NCBI RefSeq assembly: GCF_014197035.1
Contig: NZ_JACIEU010000023.1
Span: 43,173-76,523, forward strand
DNA: 33,351 bases
From: Sphingobium scionense
Lineage (GTDB): Bacteria; Pseudomonadota; Alphaproteobacteria; Sphingomonadales; Sphingomonadaceae
Direction of reading: 5' to 3'
Each line of letters starts with the position of its first letter. Within the stretch, counting starts at the first letter, position 1. The notes under the pieces were generated by a model. That model had not been told where the DNA came from, made no database searches, and worked only from the letters and a program-made list of their open reading frames with translations. Below, one piece after another: positions 29,004-33,351 of this stretch. The position numbers and the translations under genes were made by a program.

Positions 29004-29926
29004 CCCGTGCCGAATTTCCAGACCGGGATGCCGAGCTTCTTCGCCTTGTCGGCGAGGTTGTCCTGAATGCCGGTGCCCGGGAAGTGCATGACCCCGATCG
29101 GCAGAACGTCGAGCATCTGATCGTTGCGCTTGAACGGCGCGGCCTTGGCGTGTTTCGTCCAGTCTGGAGCGAACCCAACCTGCGGCACCTTGCGATGGTC
29201 GGCCCAGCGGGAGGCGATCTTTTCGGCGCCCTTCGGCGATTTGCCGTGGATCAGCACCATATCGGGATGCTTGGCGTGGACCTGATCGAGCTTCGCCCAG
29301 ATCAGTCGGTGATCGTTGAAGTCGAGCCCGCCGGTGATCGCGATCTTTGGGCCGGCCGGCAGCAGCACCTCGTTGTCGGCGCGCTTCTTTGCGGCAAGGA
29401 AGTCGCGGCTGTCGATCATCGCCGAGGTCAGGTTGCGGTGGTTGACCATCGATCCGCTGCGGGGACGCCAGGGTGATCCGGTATGCCGTTCGTAATGCTC
29501 GGCGGCCTGATCGCGCATCAACTCGAAGGCGTTGCGACGCTCGATCATCGTCTGCCCTTCGGCCGTCAGGCGCTCCAGCTCGACCGCCTTCACTTCGGAG
29601 CCGTCCTGTTCGCGTTGCCCGCGGCGCTGCGCCTGCTCGTTGTCGTCCAGCTCGCGCTCGATCCGGTCGGTGGCGCGGTGGAAGACGTTGACAGTCGACC
29701 AGAGAAGATCGTCGAGGTCGGGCTCGAGGCGGGTGTCTTCCAGGGTGATGATCAGGGCGTCGAAGATATCGGCAATGGCGCCGGCGACTTGGTTGCCCTC
29801 GGGTAGCGGCCTCCCGTCGGGTTCGTCCGCAAAGGGTCGGTAGCCATAAAGCTGAAGTTCGGACAGGACGTGGTCGGTGGGGGATGATTCGTGATGCGGC
29901 TCGTAGCTGTCGTCGTGCTCGCTCAT
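28994..29926 (-). CDS. DUF2493 (SLOG-type) protein
   Basis: The 310-residue protein has an acidic helical N-terminal region (about 1-150, with coiled-coil-like ELDDNEQAQRRGQREQ) and a C-terminal DUF2493 domain beginning KIAITGGLDFNDHRLIWAKL and containing MVLIHGKSPKGAEKIASRWA. The domain belongs to the SLOG Rossmann-like superfamily, which binds nucleotides or nucleotide-derived ligands. The gene is common on ICEs and plasmids of alphaproteobacteria, often near a Toprim protein as here; its function is not known. ATG 29926 has a GGAG site upstream. It converges with the flavin reductase gene. Confidence 0.88.
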   Translation of the reverse strand: MSEHDDSYEPHHESSPTDHVLSELQLYGYRPFADEPDGRPLPEGNQVAGAIADIFDALIITLEDTRLEPDLDDLLWSTVNVFHRATDRIERELDDNEQAQRRGQREQDGSEVKAVELERLTAEGQTMIERRNAFELMRDQAAEHYERHTGSPWRPRSGSMVNHRNLTSAMIDSRDFLAAKKRADNEVLLPAGPKIAITGGLDFNDHRLIWAKLDQVHAKHPDMVLIHGKSPKGAEKIASRWADHRKVPQVGFAPDWTKHAKAAPFKRNDQMLDVLPIGVMHFPGTGIQDNLADKAKKLGIPVWKFGTGGA

Positions 29927-30052
29927 CGGGATGCTCCTTCGTCGGTGTGACCGCGACCCTCGCGGCCTTCTGGCGACGAAAGCCGGCAGGCGGACCGGAC
30001 CTGCACCCGGAGCGGAGCGAGAGGGCCGGAGCACAGCGGAGGACGGCGAAGG

Positions 30053-30107
30053 CCGGCTATTTTGCTTCGCGATGGAAAGGCCCGAAGGGCCGCCGGAAAA
30101 TAGTCGG
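30053..30107. other. large imperfect hairpin in the gap upstream of the DUF2493 gene
   Basis: The 315-bp gap 29927-30241 between the Toprim and DUF2493 genes holds no supported gene. Its centre has CCGGCTATTTT (30053-30063) pairing with AAAATAGTCGG (30097-30107, one mismatch), and inside it GGCCC (30079-30083) with GGGCC (30087-30091) and a GAA loop. It may end transcription from the Toprim gene, regulate DUF2493 or form a single-strand structure. Confidence 0.5.
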
Positions 30108-30241
30108 GCGCCGACGTTGTTGGTCCGGGCCGTTTGCTGGCCGATCGCCCTCTCGAAGGCCGGGTTGCGGCTCTCCCCGACACCTAGGAGCATCCGAGCG
30201 ATGCCGGCGACGGCATTGCCGTGACCAGCATTCCCTCCCGG

Positions 30242-31291
30242 CTATGCCGCCAGTGCCATGAAGCGCGCGACGTCCTGTGGTGCGATCTGCACCCGCGCCG
30301 CTGCCCGCAGGCTCTCCAGTCCCAGTGTGCGCAGATCCTCGTTGAAGTCGCCCAGCCTCGGAGACACGACAATCGCCTCGATCCCGGCGGTGTTGGCCCG
30401 TTCGATGAGCGTCGTCATCGCACCGTCGCCGGCCGGATCGTTGTCGCGCGCGATGTAGAGTCGGCGGAGTGTCTCGGGGAACTGGATGGCGGAGAGGTGT
30501 GCTGCGGAGAGCGCCGCTGCCACGGCCATGTCAGGCAACACGCATCGCAGCGATAGCACCGTCTCGATGCCTTCGCCCGCCGCCATCACGTCGCCCGGTA
30601 CACCAAAGCGGACCGCGTGCCCGAGAAGGTCGCCCATCGCGCGCCTCGGGGTATCGATCGGCGCTTTGTCCGAACCGTCCGGAGCAAGCCAGGTACGGTG
30701 CGCGCCGGTGATCCGGCCAGCCAGATCGGTGACGGAGGCGATCATTGCCGGCCAGGTCTCGGTCGGGGAATGCTCGTCAGGGCGATAATAGCAACGCGGG
30801 TGGAACCGCAGTGATCCGGTTCCGTGCAAAGCCGTAATCGCACGTTCCCGCAGATACGCTTCTACGACAGTGCCCAAAATCGGCTGGGACATTCCGACAA
30901 GCCGCCGCGCCGCTTCCGGCGATCCGGTCGGAGCCGATGCTTTGCGCTCGCCAGCATGCGGACGGTCCGCTTCGGGTTGTGGCATCGACAGGAAGGTACG
31001 CGCCTCATCGGCGACGTCCTTGAAGTCGATCAGGCCGCAGCTCTCACGGATGACATCGAGCAGATCGCCATGCTCGCCCGTGGCGGCATCGGTCCATTTG
31101 CCGGCCGCGCCCTTGCCGGTGTCGCCACCCTTCAGCCGGACGAACATCGAGCGGCCGGGCGTGTTGCGGACATCGCCGACCAGCCAATAGCGGCCCTCGC
31201 GATGTCCGGTGGAAAGGTAATGGCGGCACACTGTTTCGGCCTGGCGGCCGAGACGCTGCGCCAGTTCGGAGGCGTCGTGACGGGCCATCAT
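30242..31291 (-). CDS. DUF7146/Toprim domain protein
   Basis: The 349-residue protein has an N-terminal region typical of plasmid DUF7146 proteins (CRHYLSTGHREGRYWLVGDV, DTGKGAAGKWTDAATGEHGD) and a C-terminal Toprim domain. The acidic residues are visible: Glu240 in AAGEGIETVLSL, and Asp283 and Asp285 in RDNDPAGDGA. Toprim domains occur in primases and nucleases. The first part resembles a degenerate zinc-free primase N-terminus, so a role in priming or repair of transferred single strands is plausible but unproven. ATG 31291 overlaps the stop of the upstream helicase frame (ATGATG); a start at 31288 is equally possible. Confidence 0.85.
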   Translation of the reverse strand: MMARHDASELAQRLGRQAETVCRHYLSTGHREGRYWLVGDVRNTPGRSMFVRLKGGDTGKGAAGKWTDAATGEHGDLLDVIRESCGLIDFKDVADEARTFLSMPQPEADRPHAGERKASAPTGSPEAARRLVGMSQPILGTVVEAYLRERAITALHGTGSLRFHPRCYYRPDEHSPTETWPAMIASVTDLAGRITGAHRTWLAPDGSDKAPIDTPRRAMGDLLGHAVRFGVPGDVMAAGEGIETVLSLRCVLPDMAVAAALSAAHLSAIQFPETLRRLYIARDNDPAGDGAMTTLIERANTAGIEAIVVSPRLGDFNEDLRTLGLESLRAAARVQIAPQDVARFMALAA

Positions 31292-33264
31292 GCCGCCTCC
31301 CGCTCGCCGACGCGCTCGACAGGGAAGCGCTCGAGCACCTTGCCGAGAATCGCGGGGCCGGCAGCGTCGGTCGGGACGAAGAAGCGCAGCTTCCACGAGA
31401 TGATCTCGCTGAACAGGCCATAGGCCCGCAGGCGGTCGCGCATCGCGTCGGTGAAGCCCGACAGTTCGATGCGGTTGGCGCCCATGACGCGGACGCGGCG
31501 AAGCTGCATGCACTCGGCGATGTCGAGAATGGTGCGGCCACCCATCAGCGCAGTGAAAGCGTCGTCAGGGGTCAACGTGCTCGCCCCCGTCGCCAATGCG
31601 CCCGCGACCCACGCCGGCGAGACGCGGCGGCCGATGATGCGTTCGCCCGCGTCGGTCTGGAGCCGATAGACCCGCGTGGACTCGTTCGGCAGCCGTTTCC
31701 AGATCGGCAGCAGCAGGCCGGCGACGATGTGGATGATGCTGTCCGAGAATTCCGGCACCTCGGCGAGTTCGGCGTTCCAGGCGGCCGCGAAGCTATTCCG
31801 ATCCGCTTCCTCCCAATGGCTCTCGTTCATCATGCGCAGGGTGGCGTGATGCTGTTCCATCGGACGGATCAGCGCGACGCGACGCTCGATCTCGCCGTCA
31901 TCGAGCATGATGGATGGTGCCGGGAGCTGCACGGCCGCGCGGCCAGAGCGGCCATTGACCAGCAGCTTCGCGCCCGGCGCGGCGAGAAAATCGAACGCGC
32001 CGTCGAGCGAGGTCGGACGGTTCCGCTCGCGCCGGGTGACGGTGAGCAACTGCGTCTCGGCGCTGGTGCCCGGGTGGATATGGATGGTCCGGCGGTCGGC
32101 GACGATGAAGCTTTCGGCCTGAAGCGTCTCCAGCCCGAGGTCATAGACGCCGCTGGTGATGGCGCCCTCGATCTTGGCGTTGAGGAGTTGCTCAAAGGCC
32201 GTAAACAGGATGCCTTGCAATTCGATAGTGAGCGCCAGCAACCGGTTGAGGAAGGTAGTGATCGGCGGCAACTCATCCTTGATGCCGTTGTCGTCCATCA
32301 GCTTCAGGCCGGTGGCGTTCTCGAACATCTGCAGCGAGCAGCCATCGACCTTGCCGCGGACCAGCAGCAGGTAAAGCTGGCGGAGCGCGTCGCGCGCATA
32401 GTGCGATTCCAGATTGTCCTCGGGCCGGAACAGGCCCTGGCCTCCGGTCTGGCGCTGGCCGCGCGTGATCGCCCCCAGCGTGTCGAGCCGGCGGGCGATC
32501 GTCGACAGGAAGCGCTTCTCCGCCTTCACATTAGTGGCGATTGGTCGGAATAGCGGAGGTTGCGCCTGGTTGGTGCGATTGGTGCGGCCGAGCCCTTGGA
32601 TCGCGGCATCTGCCTTCCAGCCCGGTTCGAGTAGATAGTGGACGCGCAGCCGCTGGTTCCGCGCCGATAGGTCGGCGTGATAGCTGCGGCCGGTGCCGCC
32701 CGCATCCGAGAAGATTAGGATGCGCTTCAGGTCGTCCATGAAGGCGGAAGTTTCAGCGAGATTGGCGGAGGCGGCGCGGTTCTCCACCGCAAGGCGCTCG
32801 CCCCTGCGGACGATCCTCCGCGACCGGCCGGTGACTTCCGCTACGATGTCGGTGCCGAAGCGCTGCACGATCTGGTCGAGCGCGCCGGGGACGGGCGGCA
32901 GGCTGGCCAGCGTCTCGATCAGGCGATCCCGGCGTGCGACGGCCTCGCGGCTTTCGACGGGCTGGCCATCGCGATAGACCGGCCGCGACGACAGGTTGCC
33001 CTCGCTATCGGTGAACGGCTCGTAGAGCTGCACCGGGAAGGAATGGGCGAGGTAATCGAGGACATATTCCCTCGGCGTGATGTCAACGCGGACGTCGTTC
33101 CATTCCTCGGTCGGGATCTCCGCCAGCCGGCGTTGCATCAGCGCCTCGCCGGTGGAGACGATCTGGATTACAGCGGTGTGGCCATCGACCAGGTCCTGAT
33201 CGATCGAGCGGATCAGGGTCGGCGTCTTCATGCTGGTGAGCAGGTGGCCGAAGAAACGCTGTTC
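31288..33264 (-). pseudogene. strawberry-notch-type helicase, C-terminal part only
   Basis: The frame from ATG 33231 encodes 647 residues of a strawberry-notch-like protein: the helicase C-terminal domain (ILIFSDAGGTGRSYHADLSA, IQGLGRTNRTNQAQPP) and the family C-terminal domain. The intact proteins on such plasmids are about twice this length and carry an N-terminal helicase half, often with a methyltransferase domain. Homology continues upstream of ATG 33231 (EQRFFGHLLTS) and ends near 33264. The frame then enters AT-rich DNA and meets a TAG about 65 bases further. The Walker A half is not in the window, so this piece alone cannot be an ATPase. Either an insertion splits the gene or its 5' part was lost. 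Confidence 0.75.
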
Positions 33265-33351
33265 TGTCCCGTGAGCAAGTGTATCATTAATAATAATGCA
33301 TTGATAAAACGCGATGATTCCTTGCGATAGCTAAAAGGGCGCATCATTGGG
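33265..33351. mobile_element. AT-rich edge, possible end of an insertion element
   Basis: From about 33265 (TGTCCCGTGAGC) the sequence no longer fits the helicase gene and becomes AT-rich (ATTAATAATAATGCATTGAT), unlike the GC-rich surroundings. A - strand frame gives MMRPF then a stop. I do not recognise an insertion sequence terminus with certainty; the other end and any transposase lie outside the window. Confidence 0.35.

Noticed and set aside
1..33351. CRISPR array, tRNA or rRNA genes, integrase gene or attachment site
   Set aside because: No regular repeat-spacer pattern, no tRNA-like fold or rRNA segment, and no tyrosine or serine recombinase frame was found on either strand.

Overview
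The window is high-GC DNA whose gene set fits an alphaproteobacterium (sphingomonad, caulobacterial or rhizobial type). It looks like most of an integrative and conjugative element (ICE) of the Tn4371 / ICEMlSymR7A kind, carrying a mercury-resistance cargo. The evidence is a complete P-type trb mating-pore operon, the DUF736, DUF2840, DUF2493, DUF2274 and DUF2285 families that travel with such elements, a RepA/ParA module and an AlpA-type excisionase. No integrase or attachment site is visible, so at least one end of the element lies outside the window. I found no rRNA, tRNA or CRISPR array.

Cargo, 1-5601 (+ strand): merB (organomercurial lyase) lies between two identical 96-bp direct repeats. 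A decayed merR-like stretch follows, then an intact MerR-type promoter/operator with a 19-bp spacer, then merT, merP, merF, merA, a second divergent merB homologue and a LysR-type regulator whose only plausible start is CTG. Together these genes split C-Hg bonds, carry Hg(II) through the periplasm and inner membrane, and reduce it to Hg(0).

Conjugation block, 5573-24571 (all - strand, read from right to left): alpA/rdfS-like excisionase, repA, parA, parG-like, DUF2840, traF, DUF736, lytic transglycosylase, an 84-codon ORF, relaxase, traG (coupling protein), CopG-like protein, trbB-C-D-E-J-K-L-F-G-I and DUF2274. Most junctions are ATGA or similar overlaps, which indicates one long translationally coupled transcription unit. 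The 3' part of repA contains three iterons, two DnaA-box-like sites and an AT-rich stretch, so the replication origin seems to be embedded in the initiator gene. The gap between relaxase and transglycosylase holds a nested inverted repeat that is a candidate oriT.

Control region, 24572-26435: a DUF6499 ORF and a DUF2285 ORF in different frames meet at a UUU-C slip site. This is the arrangement of FseA, the frameshifted excision activator of ICEMlSymR7A. Next come a short single-domain DUF2285 protein (QseM-like anti-activator candidate) and an XRE repressor whose start codon sits in a perfect 20-bp palindrome, with a second dyad around a TATAAT box upstream. This looks like the switch that decides when the element excises and transfers.

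Right accessory region, 26436-33351: a second DUF736 protein, two membrane proteins, a flavin reductase-like protein (+ strand), a DUF2493 protein, a DUF7146/Toprim protein, and the C-terminal part of a strawberry-notch-type helicase. The helicase homology stops abruptly near 33264 against AT-rich sequence, so the gene appears truncated or interrupted.
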